DNA of 64,000 bases from Paenibacillus crassostreae (GCF_001857945.1 NZ_CP017770.1:3968001-4032000); one strand, 5' to 3'. Numbered from the stretch's first letter, positions 8,144-17,396 are shown. Program-made: numbers and translations. Notes: generated by a model not told the origin, from the letters alone.

Positions 8144-9301
8144 TTAATCACTGTGTGGCGTACTATGTCCACGTGGTGGAAGTGGGCCAAGATATTGATA
8201 GTACTGGCACTCAATCGTTCCGTTGTATAACTTCCGACGTTTATCAGCTTTTTTGTTGAAGATTTGCTCGAAACGTTTGGTTGAACTAATCGCAAAAAAT
8301 GACCAAGTCGGTAGGCTTACTGTCATTCTTTTTAACTCACGAATAAGTTGTTCTACCTCCGTTATTTCACTTAAACGCTCCCCATAAGGCGGGTTAGTTA
8401 TGATACATCCATATTCCCCTTGAGGTCTAGCTTTCGTGAGGGGGAGAACCTCCAATTTAATATCTTTGGCGAACCCAGCACTATTCACTGCCGCTTGAGC
8501 TACTTCGATCGCTGCGGGATCAATATCACTTCCGGCAATTTGTAATGGAATATCATCACGAACCGCATCAAATGCCTCTTCTCTAGCTTGTGACCACAAC
8601 GCATCAGGAATGATGGGCCATCCTTCTGAATTAAATGTACGTCGTAGTCCAGGAGCGATATTCCAACCGATCATAGCTGCCTCAACTAAGAGAGTACCTG
8701 AACCACAACATGGATCATAAAAAGGTCTAGTTGGGTTCCAACGGCTTAGTTGGATAAGGGCTGCAGCCATAGTCTCCTTCAATGGTGCTTCAGTTACGAG
8801 TTTTCGATATCCGCGTTTATGAAGTCCAGATCCTGTTGTATCAAGAGTAATTAAGGCGGTATCATTCAACATAATTACCTCAATTACATAACGTGGTCCA
8901 TCTTCTGGGAACCATTCGGTATGATATGTCTGATTTAACTTATCTACGATCGCCTTTTTGACAATACTTTGGCAAGCAGGTACACTGCTTAGTTGTGACT
9001 TGTGTGAACGTCCTTCAACTGGGAATTCACCATTCTGCGGAATAACGTCCTGCCATGGTAATGCTTTAGTGCCTTCGAACAATTCATCAAAGGTCATGGC
9101 GGTAAATTCACCCATTTTGATTAGAATACGGTCAGAGGTTCGCAACCATAAATTACAACGACATATATCGATTAAATCTCCACTGAAGGTGACACGCCCA
9201 TTCTCGACTGTCATATCATGGTAACCAAGTTCTTTCAATTCACGAGCGACTATGGACTCTAAGCCCATCGGTGCAGTAGCAATAAGTTGTAAGTGAGCCA
9301 T
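8144..9301 (-). CDS. THUMP-domain class I RNA methyltransferase (YpsC/RlmL-type N2-guanine)
   Basis: 385 residues. An N-terminal ferredoxin-like/THUMP region (about residues 1-155) precedes a Rossmann methyltransferase. SAM-binding motifs are visible as FYDPCCGSGTLLVEAAM (motif I), AGSDIDPAAI (motif II) and the catalytic IITNPPYG (motif IV). The family methylates guanine N2 in 23S rRNA (RlmL/RlmK in E. coli, YpsC in Bacillus). A GGAG lies 13 bp before the ATG, looser than usual. The 5' leader on this strand contains nested complementary segments (about 9321-9384). No neighbour explains regulation. Confidence 0.9.
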   Translation of the reverse strand: MAHLQLIATAPMGLESIVARELKELGYHDMTVENGRVTFSGDLIDICRCNLWLRTSDRILIKMGEFTAMTFDELFEGTKALPWQDVIPQNGEFPVEGRSHKSQLSSVPACQSIVKKAIVDKLNQTYHTEWFPEDGPRYVIEVIMLNDTALITLDTTGSGLHKRGYRKLVTEAPLKETMAAALIQLSRWNPTRPFYDPCCGSGTLLVEAAMIGWNIAPGLRRTFNSEGWPIIPDALWSQAREEAFDAVRDDIPLQIAGSDIDPAAIEVAQAAVNSAGFAKDIKLEVLPLTKARPQGEYGCIITNPPYGERLSEITEVEQLIRELKRMTVSLPTWSFFAISSTKRFEQIFNKKADKRRKLYNGTIECQYYQYLGPLPPRGHSTPHSD

Positions 9302-9320
9302 TTAACCAATTCAACTCCAT

Positions 9321-9384
9321 CCGGCCATCCTAGCTACCCTGTGGGCATCGTCAGGAGACCTCTAATATAACGCTGCCTTGCCGG
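9321..9384 (-). other. Possible structured leader of the RNA methyltransferase gene
   Basis: On the minus strand CCGGC (9380-9384) pairs with GCCGG (9321-9325), enclosing GGCA (9374-9377) that pairs with TGCC (9344-9347). The helices are short and I could not match the region to a known riboswitch or T-box. Included only as a candidate. Confidence 0.25.
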
Positions 9385-9497
9385 TTTTCGACAAAACACA
9401 TACAATAATAACAATAGTAACCTATACCGATGTAATCAAACATCAATTATAAAACAAATAGGCAAATATGGAAAGTTAGTTTGAGGAGGAATAGAAA

Positions 9498-10130
9498 TTG
9501 ATTCACACCCCTGATGAATATGTTAACCAAATATATAAAGAAGATGAGCATTTAGAGCATGTGAAAGAAAGCATTAAGGAATTAGGAATGCCGGAAGTAT
9601 CCGTAGCTCCCGCTTACGGACGACTTCTAACGATTCTTGTTCAGACTTCTCGAGTGCAAAATGCATTGGAAATAGGAGCTTTGGGAGGTTATAGCGGTAT
9701 TTGTATAGCGAGAGGACTCCCCGTGAACGGACAATTGCTTTCCTTGGAATTAAAAGAAGAGTATGCCAATCTTGCAAAGGAAAATCTGGAGGCTGCAGGA
9801 TTTGGCAGCTTCGTAAATTACAAGATTGGACCCGCACTCGATAGTCTTGAGAAATTGAAAAAAGAAGATCGAAAGTTTGATTTCTTTTTTATCGATGCAG
9901 ATAAAGAAAATTACCCGATGTATTTAGAGTACGCTATTATGATGGCTAATCCTGGTGCTCTGATCGTTGGTGATAACTGCTTCTTACGCGGAAGAACGTT
10001 GAACACAGATAAGAATGGCCCGGGAGTACAGGGAATGCGTCGTTTTAATGAGCAAGTCGCTTCGGACGATCGACTAATTAGTACTTTACTTCCAGATTAC
10101 GACGGACTGTCGATCTCATGGGTGAAGTGA
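9498..10130 (+). CDS. SAM-dependent O-methyltransferase (Methyltransf_3 / SafC-like)
   Basis: 210 residues. The TTG start lies 7-8 bp after GAGGAGGA, a very strong site; no better start exists. The Rossmann fold is visible from ALEIGALGGYSGICIARGL (motif I), FFFIDADKENYP (metal/substrate loop) and GALIVGDNCFLRG (second metal-ligand motif). This is the catechol/caffeoyl-CoA type of metal-dependent O-methyltransferase; substrates are usually ortho-diphenols but vary widely. In Bacillales one homologue (YrrM/TrmR) methylates tRNA 5-hydroxyuridine, which is a good alternative. The gene is convergent with an MFS transporter gene, 9 bp apart. Confidence 0.85.
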   Translation: MIHTPDEYVNQIYKEDEHLEHVKESIKELGMPEVSVAPAYGRLLTILVQTSRVQNALEIGALGGYSGICIARGLPVNGQLLSLELKEEYANLAKENLEAAGFGSFVNYKIGPALDSLEKLKKEDRKFDFFFIDADKENYPMYLEYAIMMANPGALIVGDNCFLRGRTLNTDKNGPGVQGMRRFNEQVASDDRLISTLLPDYDGLSISWVK

Positions 10131-10139
10131 AGCGTTGAT

Positions 10140-11345
10140 TCAATTGGCTTGCTGCCTATTACCATAGAGTTTCATTCTTACCCATATCACGTTCAATAAC
10201 AGTAAACCACCTGAAACGATAAACAATCCTTCGATGCCGATAAAACCAGACAATACCCCACCGATAATAGCACCCAGCATATTACCTAGGGCGAGCGTAC
10301 TGCTATTAAAGCCGAAGGATCGACTTTCCATACCATCGGGTGTGTAAGAACGTATCAAAGCATTTACACTTGGCAATAACCCTCCCATAAAGATTCCCAT
10401 TAGGAACCGGACTATAATTAGTTGCCATACGGTATGCACAAATGCCTGGGGAATGATGGTAAGGGCAGTCCCAATTAATGAGTAAGTTAAAATACGATGT
10501 GAACCGAATTTGTCGCTGACTTTGCCGAGAATAGGTGAGGAGATCATATTAGAAATTCCAGTTACGGCTACAACTAATCCTGCCCAGAAAGCTATATTTA
10601 CTGATGAGGCATGCAGATCTTGTACATATAATGGTAATAAGGACATCGGGCTTACCATTGCAAACTGTAATAGGAAAGTCACAGCAAATAGTGCAAGTAA
10701 TTGAGGGATATGAGCTAGTTCTTTGAACCCCTGAATAACAGACACTTGTGGGATATGAGAAGCCTCATCACGATCGAAGGATTCTTTAACTAAGAATAGA
10801 GCAAGGAAAGAAGCGATTAGAATTAATGTGCCTGTAATGTAGAAGATAGGACGGAAGCCTACTAAGTCGGCTAGAACACCACCGATAAGAGGGCCAAGTA
10901 TGGTACCTGCTACTTGACCAGATTGCATAATTCCCATCGCATAACCCATGCGTGCTTTTGGTGTTGTACCTGATACAAGTGAGATCGCGGCAGGGTTAAA
11001 CCCAGATATGGTTCCGTTTAATAATCGCAGAAATAATAATTCCCAAGGAGTTCTTGCAAATCCCATTAGAACTATGACAATGGCCATCCCGAAACCAGAT
11101 CGCAACAACATAATTTTGCGACCATATCTATCTGCAAGTTTCCCCCATAATGGTTGAAATATGAATGAAGTCATAAAATTAGCAGCGAAAATAAGACCAG
11201 TCCATATGCCTATTTCATGTTCACCAACGACTCCTAAATCTTGTGCTAAATATAAAGCCAAAAATGGCGTAATCATTGTAATTCCAGCGTTGACTAGAAA
11301 TTGTCCAAACCATAAAACGATTAAATTAATTTTCCAGGTGTTCAA
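10140..11345 (-). CDS. MFS multidrug/drug:proton exporter (DHA1-type)
   Basis: 401 residues with about 12 hydrophobic segments. Motif A is clear between helices 2 and 3 (GKLADRYGRKIMLL), with a degenerate copy between helices 8 and 9 (GKVSDKFGSHRIL). Motif C-like GPLIGGVLADLVG in helix 5 indicates an antiporter, as in NorA, MdtG and Blt. The TTG start is preceded by AAGGAG at 10 bp. The substrate cannot be read from sequence. The gene is divergent from hemE; the 204-bp gap must hold both promoters. Confidence 0.85.
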   Translation of the reverse strand: MNTWKINLIVLWFGQFLVNAGITMITPFLALYLAQDLGVVGEHEIGIWTGLIFAANFMTSFIFQPLWGKLADRYGRKIMLLRSGFGMAIVIVLMGFARTPWELLFLRLLNGTISGFNPAAISLVSGTTPKARMGYAMGIMQSGQVAGTILGPLIGGVLADLVGFRPIFYITGTLILIASFLALFLVKESFDRDEASHIPQVSVIQGFKELAHIPQLLALFAVTFLLQFAMVSPMSLLPLYVQDLHASSVNIAFWAGLVVAVTGISNMISSPILGKVSDKFGSHRILTYSLIGTALTIIPQAFVHTVWQLIIVRFLMGIFMGGLLPSVNALIRSYTPDGMESRSFGFNSSTLALGNMLGAIIGGVLSGFIGIEGLFIVSGGLLLLNVIWVRMKLYGNRQQAN

Positions 11346-11445
11346 GTGTAATACACTCCTTATCTTAGCTGTAACATAAAAAAAGGAAACTTATAGGATG
11401 TTAACTATACCATAAACAGAATCAAAAACGAGATATTGGATAACA

Positions 11446-11468
11446 ATGTCATAGGATTGTCATGACAT
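11446..11468. promoter_or_regulatory. Inverted repeat ATGTCAT / ATGACAT upstream of the hemE promoter
   Basis: Two 7-bp arms with a 9-bp spacer lie just upstream of the predicted hemE -35 element; the right arm also belongs to the palindrome TGTCATGACA. The position suggests an operator for hemE or the divergent MFS gene. No known consensus matched. Confidence 0.3.
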
Positions 11469-11483
11469 CTTATTCTGTGAGAG

Positions 11484-11512
11484 TTGTTACTAACTTTTAA
11501 AAAGTGCATAAT
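11484..11512 (+). promoter_or_regulatory. Predicted SigA promoter for hemE-hemH
   Basis: TTGTTA (11484-11489) and CATAAT (11507-11512) are separated by 17 bp and lie 38 bp before the hemE start. Confidence 0.5.
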
Positions 11513-11549
11513 AAAAGATAGAGAAATATATTAAAATGGGGGCCAATTA

Positions 11550-12590
11550 ATGACCTACAATGATGCATTTATAAGAGCTTGTTATAAGCAGAAAGTTGAC
11601 CAGGTGCCTGTCTGGTATATGAGACAAGCTGGTCGAACGGATCCAGATTACCTTAAAATTAAGGAGAAATATAGTCTTCTTGAAATTAGTCGTCAACCGG
11701 AACTTGCGGCACAAATTACGTTAATGCCTGTCCAAAAGCTTGGTGTCGATGCGGCTATTCTTTACTCTGATATTATGAATCCCGTAGCTTCACTCGGAGT
11801 TGACTTCGATATTGTTAAGAACATCGGACCGGTAATTCATAATCCGATTCGAAATGCAGCGGACATTGAACGTCTTCGTCCCATTGATGTGGAAAAAGAT
11901 CTGAATCATATTATAGAGACGATTCGAATTCTTGATAAAGAATTGAGTGTGCCTTTAATTACTTTTGCGGGTGCACCTTTTACGATCGCAAGTTATTTAA
12001 TTGAAGGGCGACCATCCAAAAGTTATATTCTTACCAAAACATTGATGTATAGCGAACCAAAGCATTGGTATAATCTGATGGACAAGCTTGGTGATATGGT
12101 AATAACGTATGCGAAAGCTCATATTGCTAATGGTGGTAAAGCATTTCAATTGTTTGATAGTTGGGTTGGAGCATTAGCTCCGAAGGATTTCGAGAAGTTT
12201 GTTCTTCCAACGATTACTCGTATCTTTACCGAACTAGCCGATTTGAATGTACCCAAAATTTATTTTCCAGGAGTAAGTTCAGGAGAACTCTTACCTTCGC
12301 TGAAGAATATTCAGTCTGATGTTGTAGGTCTGGATTGGAGAGTCTCAATCTCGGAAGGTCGACGGAGAACGGGTGGACGGTTCGCCATGCAAGGTAATCT
12401 GGACCCATATATATTAACCGCACCTATGGAAGTCATTAAACAATATGCTAAAGATATTATTGATGAAGGAATACAGGAGCCTGGATATATATTTAACCTA
12501 GGACACGGATTATATCCTGAAGCATCTATTGAGAAAATTCGTGAATTAACCGAGTTTGTTCATGAATATTCTGCTGATCAACTGAAATAG
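11550..12590 (+). CDS. hemE: Uroporphyrinogen decarboxylase
   Basis: 346 residues. Removes four acetate carboxyls from uroporphyrinogen III to give coproporphyrinogen III, in the cytoplasm. The signature VWYMRQAGR (residues ~22-30) and the LFDSWVGAL region are present, and the C-terminal LGHGLYPEAS is typical. GGGGG lies about 8 bp before the ATG. hemH follows 44 bp downstream, forming the first two genes of the Bacillus hemEHY arrangement. The third gene (protoporphyrinogen/coproporphyrinogen oxidase, hemY) is absent, because a terminator and a CapA gene come next. Confidence 0.97.
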   Translation: MTYNDAFIRACYKQKVDQVPVWYMRQAGRTDPDYLKIKEKYSLLEISRQPELAAQITLMPVQKLGVDAAILYSDIMNPVASLGVDFDIVKNIGPVIHNPIRNAADIERLRPIDVEKDLNHIIETIRILDKELSVPLITFAGAPFTIASYLIEGRPSKSYILTKTLMYSEPKHWYNLMDKLGDMVITYAKAHIANGGKAFQLFDSWVGALAPKDFEKFVLPTITRIFTELADLNVPKIYFPGVSSGELLPSLKNIQSDVVGLDWRVSISEGRRRTGGRFAMQGNLDPYILTAPMEVIKQYAKDIIDEGIQEPGYIFNLGHGLYPEASIEKIRELTEFVHEYSADQLK

Positions 12591-12634
12591 TAAAGATGTT
12601 AAGAAGGGCAATAAAGATATTAGGAGATGAGTTC

Positions 12635-13579
12635 GTGAAGTCAAAAGTAGGCGTATTGGTTATGTCATACGGAACACCAGAGAGTTTAGAAGGAATTGAA
12701 GAATATTATACAGATATACGTAGAGGAAATCCCCCTACTCCTGAACAACTGCAGGATTTAGTTAGCCGTTATGAAGCAATCGTTGGTGGTGTATTTCCAC
12801 TCCGTGAGAATACCAATCAACAGGTAAGAGAACTCCAAACGATGTTGAATGCAAGTACAGACCATTCCGATGTTGAGTATGTATGTTACCAAGGACTTAA
12901 ACATGTTGCACCTTTTATTGAAGATGGTGTAGAAGAAATGGCTAAGGATGGAATTAAACATGCTGTTGGGATCGTATTGGCACCACATTATTCCGTGATG
13001 AGTATAGGGAGTTATATTAAACGTGCCCAAGCGAAAGCTTCGGACTTAGGTATAGAAATGACCTTTGTGAAGAATTACCATCTTCATCCTCAATTCATTG
13101 AAGCACTTAGCCGACGTGTTAGTGCCAAGCTAGATTTATTCGAGCAAGCTGGAGCTAAGCGAGATGAGGTTAGAGTATTGTTTAGTGCACATAGTCTTCC
13201 GAAACGAATCATTGAGATGGGAGATCCTTATCCAGAGCAATTATTAGAAACTTCTAATGCTGTTGCTGAAAGGACAGGCGTGAAGTCATGGCAATTCTCG
13301 TGGCAAAGTGCTGGTCGGACAGCTGAACCTTGGCTTGGACCTGACATTTTGGATACACTTGATGAACTTAGTAAAGATAACGTTAAGTATATCCTTGTAG
13401 CGCCTGTAGGCTTCGTATCAGATCATTTGGAAGTGCTATATGATTTAGATATAGAAGCACAAGCGATCTCGAAGAACCTTGATATTAGGTTAATGAGAAT
13501 AGATTCTCTAAATAGCGATCCTCTTTATATTGAGACTCTACGTGATGAAGTCGTGGCTTCCTTCAAGCAAGGGAAATAA
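12635..13579 (+). CDS. hemH: Ferrochelatase (coproporphyrin ferrochelatase type)
   Basis: 314 residues from the GTG at 12635, which has TAGGAG 8 bp upstream; the ATG at 12596 lacks a ribosome site and would add 13 atypical residues. The protein inserts Fe2+ into a porphyrin; in Firmicutes the substrate is coproporphyrin III and the enzyme is also called CpfC. The catalytic His lies in LAPHYSVMSIGSY and the conserved acidic face in VGFVSDHLEVLYDLDIEA. VMSYGTPESLEGIEEYYTDI near the N-terminus is standard for the family. It shares the hemE transcript, which ends at the terminator 13611-13653. Confidence 0.95.
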   Translation: MKSKVGVLVMSYGTPESLEGIEEYYTDIRRGNPPTPEQLQDLVSRYEAIVGGVFPLRENTNQQVRELQTMLNASTDHSDVEYVCYQGLKHVAPFIEDGVEEMAKDGIKHAVGIVLAPHYSVMSIGSYIKRAQAKASDLGIEMTFVKNYHLHPQFIEALSRRVSAKLDLFEQAGAKRDEVRVLFSAHSLPKRIIEMGDPYPEQLLETSNAVAERTGVKSWQFSWQSAGRTAEPWLGPDILDTLDELSKDNVKYILVAPVGFVSDHLEVLYDLDIEAQAISKNLDIRLMRIDSLNSDPLYIETLRDEVVASFKQGK

Positions 13580-13610
13580 TTTTTGGGACTGTATTTTTAA
13601 TTGATAAAGG

Positions 13611-13653
13611 CTACTATCTATTTGATTCCGAATGGATAGTAGTTTTTATTTTT
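13611..13653 (+). terminator. Terminator of the hemE-hemH unit
   Basis: CTACTATCTATT pairs with AATGGATAGTAG across an 8-nt loop, followed by TTTTTATTTTT. Confidence 0.85.
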
Positions 13654-13671
13654 AGTGGCCTCATCTTATAC

Positions 13672-13701
13672 TGGGTTCTATTTATCGGAACCTGATATAA
13701 T
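13672..13701 (+). promoter_or_regulatory. Predicted extended -10 promoter for the CapA-like gene
   Basis: TGATATAAT (13693-13701) is a perfect extended -10 element. A -35 match upstream is poor (TGGGTT near 13672), as is common for extended -10 promoters. It lies 60 bp before the start codon. Confidence 0.5.
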
Positions 13702-13761
13702 AGAGATATCTAAGAACATGCAGATTTATAAATTCTAAATCTATGTAAGAAGGAGTAAAGA

Positions 13762-15072
13762 ATGGACTTATCACGTTCTAATAGAAAGAGAACTTCTAGA
13801 AAGAAAAAAAAGTTACTCGGTAGATCTTGGTGGATACTCAATTTTTCTCTACTAACTATGATTATCCTATTATTGTCTTATTACTGGGTAACTGAAGAGA
13901 ATAAGGCAAATTCATTTGTCTATACACCTACTGACACGACAACGATATCGCAATCAGATGATATAGAAGAGGGCAACAAATTGACTGATGGTACTTCATC
14001 GAATTTAATTGATGAACAAGATAGTGAAGATGAGAGAGTATTAGATTCCGCTGCAACAGAAGTATCCGTCGAACCTGAAATTCATATTGAAGAGGATGAG
14101 TCTATAGTTGTCAATTCAGACTCAGTTCTCACCTTTAATTTTGCTGGAGATATGATGTTTGCTGGAAAAGTGGAAGATAAACTGAAAATGAAAGGGTATG
14201 ATTTTCCTTTCAAATATGTTAGTAAACTTTTTCAACAAGATGATCTAACGATTGCTAATTTAGAATCGCCAGTTACTACAGCGGGGATCGAAGCTAGCGA
14301 TAAACAATATGTATTCAAATCCTCACCTAAAGCACTCGTTGCGCTAAAAGAGGCTGGGATGGATGGGGTAGGACTTGCTAATAATCACATTTTAGATCAA
14401 GGTGTTTCAGGACTGCTGGATACGCTAAAGTATTTAGAGAAAAGTAAGCTTCAGTACGCGGGCGCTGGCAAGGATGCTGATGAAGCATATGCTCCTACAT
14501 ATTTCACACGACAGGGGGTAAAGGTTGCGCTTATCGCAGTAAGTCGTGTAGTTCCAAAGTCAGATTGGCATGCTGGAAAAGGAAACCCAGGAGTAGCTAC
14601 GGTATACGATCCAACCCTAGCTATTAAATCGATTGCATCGGCTCGAATGGAGGCGGATATCGTCATTGTGATGGCGCATTGGGGAGAAGAACGTGCGTTA
14701 AACCCGATAGGGAACCAGAGCGAATTGGCTCATCAATTCGTCGACGCTGGGGCAGATCTGGTCATTGGCTCGCACCCTCATGTTCTCCAAGGACTTGAAC
14801 AGTATAAAGGCAAATGGATCGCATATAGTACTGGTAACTTCATCTTTACTAAATCACTCACTGAAACCACTTGGAAGACAGCTATATTCTCTACGACATG
14901 TACTCCAGAGGGGGAATGTAGAATTAAGCTTATACCTTTTCACGCAGAATTAGGTCAGCCCGTACCGATGTCTGAAGAAGAGGGCCAACAGCTATTCAAA
15001 GATATTGAGGAATTATCCATTGGTGGTGTGAGAATAAATAAAGAGGGTACGGTCTTTATGCCTAAATCATGA
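13762..15072 (+). CDS. CapA-family membrane-anchored metallophosphatase-like protein
   Basis: 436 residues. A very basic N-terminus (residues 1-22) precedes one membrane segment (about 25-44), then a Ser/Asp/Glu-rich linker to ~115 and an extracellular CapA/PgsA domain. Its motifs are in order: FAGDMMFAGKVE, TIANLESPVTT, LANNHILDQG, MAHWGEE, GSHPHVLQG and AYSTGNFIF, which carry the two-metal site of calcineurin-like phosphoesterases. The family is named for poly-gamma-glutamate export/anchoring, but an isolated copy like this, without capB/capC neighbours, is more likely a wall or sporulation hydrolase. The start has AAGAAGGAG upstream. A GDPD gene follows 30 bp after the stop. Confidence 0.8.
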   Translation: MDLSRSNRKRTSRKKKKLLGRSWWILNFSLLTMIILLLSYYWVTEENKANSFVYTPTDTTTISQSDDIEEGNKLTDGTSSNLIDEQDSEDERVLDSAATEVSVEPEIHIEEDESIVVNSDSVLTFNFAGDMMFAGKVEDKLKMKGYDFPFKYVSKLFQQDDLTIANLESPVTTAGIEASDKQYVFKSSPKALVALKEAGMDGVGLANNHILDQGVSGLLDTLKYLEKSKLQYAGAGKDADEAYAPTYFTRQGVKVALIAVSRVVPKSDWHAGKGNPGVATVYDPTLAIKSIASARMEADIVIVMAHWGEERALNPIGNQSELAHQFVDAGADLVIGSHPHVLQGLEQYKGKWIAYSTGNFIFTKSLTETTWKTAIFSTTCTPEGECRIKLIPFHAELGQPVPMSEEEGQQLFKDIEELSIGGVRINKEGTVFMPKS

Positions 15073-15102
15073 TTGAGTAAGCTCTAGGGAGGTTATGGAT
15101 TT

Positions 15103-15873
15103 TTGAATAATTTATGTGTAGCGCATAGAGGCTTCTCATACAAATCTCCTGAGAATACCATAGCTGCGATAAATATGGCGATTGCTGAGCCTTATGTTCA
15201 ATGGATAGAGATAGATACACAGCTTTCTTCAGATGGAATACCTGTTGTTATCCATGATTTCAGCTTAGATCGAACAACGAATGGTACAGGGCTGGTGAAG
15301 GATCATACCTGGGAACAACTTCAGAGTTTGGATGCTGGACGGTGGAAGGGTGTAGCCTTTATAGGTGAGAAGATTCCCTCCCTTGATGAAGTCTTAAAGC
15401 TTAGTCGTGGACGTATTCGTCTAAATATTGAGCTCAAAACAAAAGGTGATATGTACATCGGATTAGAGAAAGCTGTATTGGAGCGTATTTCCTATTATCA
15501 TATGGAGAATGAAGTGGTGTTGACCTCTTTTGATGAGAATGCATTAAGAAGAGTAAAGGATTATAATGTTAAGATCAACACAGGACTAATTATTAATAAT
15601 CGACCGATTGATTTAATGAAGCGACTTAAAGATTTGAAGTGTTCCTTTCTGTCGATTAAAGCTTCTTATCTAAATTCAGCATTAACTTCAACACTTATCT
15701 CACAAGGGATAACAGTGATGGCGTGGACCGTAGATAATGCCTCAGGAATGAAACGTCTATCATCTATGAATTCTGGTATTATGATTTGTACTAATCGTCC
15801 AGATGTGTGGGCAGCCACTTTATTAAACAATAAACCTTATTTTTGGCAAAAAATATTTCATAAAAAGGAATGA
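15103..15873 (+). CDS. Glycerophosphodiester phosphodiesterase
   Basis: 256 residues. Hydrolyses glycerophosphodiesters to sn-glycerol 3-phosphate and an alcohol. The TTG at 15103 follows AGGGAGG by 10 bp. Catalytic signatures are intact: AHRGFSYKSPENT (general base His), IEIDTQLSSDGIPVVIHD (metal Glu/Asp and catalytic His) and LNIELK. No signal peptide is visible, so it is cytoplasmic. Three genes (this, FAA hydrolase, DUF92) are packed with gaps of 7 and 3 bp, indicating one operon, and the CapA-like gene may feed into it. It could recycle lipid or teichoic acid headgroups (inference). Confidence 0.9.
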   Translation: MNNLCVAHRGFSYKSPENTIAAINMAIAEPYVQWIEIDTQLSSDGIPVVIHDFSLDRTTNGTGLVKDHTWEQLQSLDAGRWKGVAFIGEKIPSLDEVLKLSRGRIRLNIELKTKGDMYIGLEKAVLERISYYHMENEVVLTSFDENALRRVKDYNVKINTGLIINNRPIDLMKRLKDLKCSFLSIKASYLNSALTSTLISQGITVMAWTVDNASGMKRLSSMNSGIMICTNRPDVWAATLLNNKPYFWQKIFHKKE

Positions 15874-15880
15874 TACACCC

Positions 15881-16504
15881 ATGGATTTAATGATTCGTAA
15901 TGTCTATTGTGTAGGCCGTAACTATAGACTACATGCAGCAGAGCTTGGAAATGATATACCGAAAAAACCAATGATATTCATGAAACCCTCTCATGCGGTA
16001 ATTCCACTGGATAATAGCGTAATTTCATTACCCAAGGATCAAGGTGAAGTGCATTATGAAGGAGAATTAGTTATCCTTATCGATCAAGACTATGAACCGG
16101 GGATGACTGTGGATAGCTTAGTGAAGTTCATGGCTTTAGGCATTGATTTTACATTACGCGATGTGCAACAGGTTATTAAAGAGAAGGGGCATCCATGGAC
16201 AGCAGCCAAAGGATTCAAATCGTCAGCACCTCTGACGGCATTTATTCCTTTTCCAGGGATAGGAGATTTAGCAACATTGGATTTCACAGTGAATAAAAAT
16301 AAAATCGAGGTGCAACGGGGGAACGCTAACGATATGATCTTCTCTCTACAAAAAATTGTTGAGTATATTGGAACTCATTATGGTTTAGGTAAAGGTGATA
16401 TCATCTTCACTGGGACGCCAGCTGGAGTTGGACCTGTATCCGCAGGTGACGAGTTCGAACTCTTATGGGGGGATACTCAGCTGGGAAGCTGTGTTATTCA
16501 ATAA
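15881..16504 (+). CDS. Fumarylacetoacetate hydrolase (FAH) family protein
   Basis: 207 residues, the compact single-domain FAHD1/YisK-like form. NVYCVGRNYRLHAAELG at the N-terminus, HYEGELVILI (metal-binding Glu pair) and GDIIFTGTPAGVGP near the C-terminus are diagnostic. The fold binds Mg2+ or Mn2+ and cleaves or decarboxylates diketo acids such as acylpyruvates or oxaloacetate; the specific substrate is unknown. AAGGAA precedes the ATG by 10 bp. It is the middle gene of the GDPD-FAH-DUF92 operon, but no pathway linking the three is obvious. Confidence 0.85.
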   Translation: MDLMIRNVYCVGRNYRLHAAELGNDIPKKPMIFMKPSHAVIPLDNSVISLPKDQGEVHYEGELVILIDQDYEPGMTVDSLVKFMALGIDFTLRDVQQVIKEKGHPWTAAKGFKSSAPLTAFIPFPGIGDLATLDFTVNKNKIEVQRGNANDMIFSLQKIVEYIGTHYGLGKGDIIFTGTPAGVGPVSAGDEFELLWGDTQLGSCVIQ

Positions 16505-16507
16505 CAA

Positions 16508-17323
16508 ATGTTATGGATTATAGGTTTTTTGTGCGCTTTCGTCGTGTCTGTTGCAGCGTATATTAAGAAATCACTCACCATATCAGGAGCACTTGCAGCT
16601 ACAATCATGGGAATGGTTTACTTTGCAGCCGGAAATCTATTCTGGTTCGGAATACTACTTGTATTCTTTGTTTCTTCTTCGCTACTATCTAAGTTTCGTC
16701 AAAGCCATAAGGCTGAGTTGGAGAAATCGTATGCAAAGACTGGACGACGTGATGCGGGACAAGTCCTTGCGAACGGTGGATTTGGAATGTTTCTATGTAT
16801 ACTGAATGCTATATGGCCTCATCCTGCATGGGCTTATCTATTTATTGGTATTATGGGAACCGTCACAGCTGATACTTGGGCAACAGAGATCGGTAGTTTA
16901 AGCAAGAGACCTCCGCGCTCAATCCTGAATGGTAAGGTCCAATCTATTGGTACATCAGGTGGAGTATCTCTGCTAGGAAGTGGTGCTGCAGCCGTAGGTG
17001 GAGTTATGATCGGTGGGTTTGCGGGGATTTTTGCAGCGATAACTGCATCGGATTTTCAATTGCAATCATTAGTAGTATGGGTGATCTTAGGGTTTGTCTC
17101 TGGATTAGTTGGAGCTTTTACAGATTCTATATTAGGAGCTACCGTACAAGTCATGTATGTGTGCCCTGTTTGTGATAAAGAGGTTGAAGTGTTGAGTCAT
17201 TGTGAGCAGACAACGAAACAATGTCGTGGTTGGATTTGGATGACCAATGACGCTGTAAATATGTGGAGTTCGATTGTTGGTGCGGTAGTTGCCGTTATGA
17301 TTGGCTTGGGATTAGGATTATAA
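16508..17323 (+). CDS. DUF92 integral membrane protein (VTE6/phytyl-phosphate kinase-like family)
   Basis: 271 residues with about six to seven hydrophobic segments. The central TGRRDAGQVLANGGFGM stretch and GTVTADTWATEIG are conserved DUF92 motifs. Plant and cyanobacterial members (VTE6) are polyprenyl/phytyl phosphate kinases; the role in Firmicutes has not been established, so a lipid-phosphate kinase is only a guess. A cysteine cluster near residues 218-240 (CPVC, C, C) could bind metal. No ribosome site is visible and the start lies 3 bp after the previous stop, so translational coupling is probable. Confidence 0.8.
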   Translation: MLWIIGFLCAFVVSVAAYIKKSLTISGALAATIMGMVYFAAGNLFWFGILLVFFVSSSLLSKFRQSHKAELEKSYAKTGRRDAGQVLANGGFGMFLCILNAIWPHPAWAYLFIGIMGTVTADTWATEIGSLSKRPPRSILNGKVQSIGTSGGVSLLGSGAAAVGGVMIGGFAGIFAAITASDFQLQSLVVWVILGFVSGLVGAFTDSILGATVQVMYVCPVCDKEVEVLSHCEQTTKQCRGWIWMTNDAVNMWSSIVGAVVAVMIGLGLGL

Positions 17324-17396
17324 ATGAGACATTATTCATGGTACAATAAGAATTGTTATCATTCAAAATAAGAAACGTTAGTAGGGAAAATGTGAA

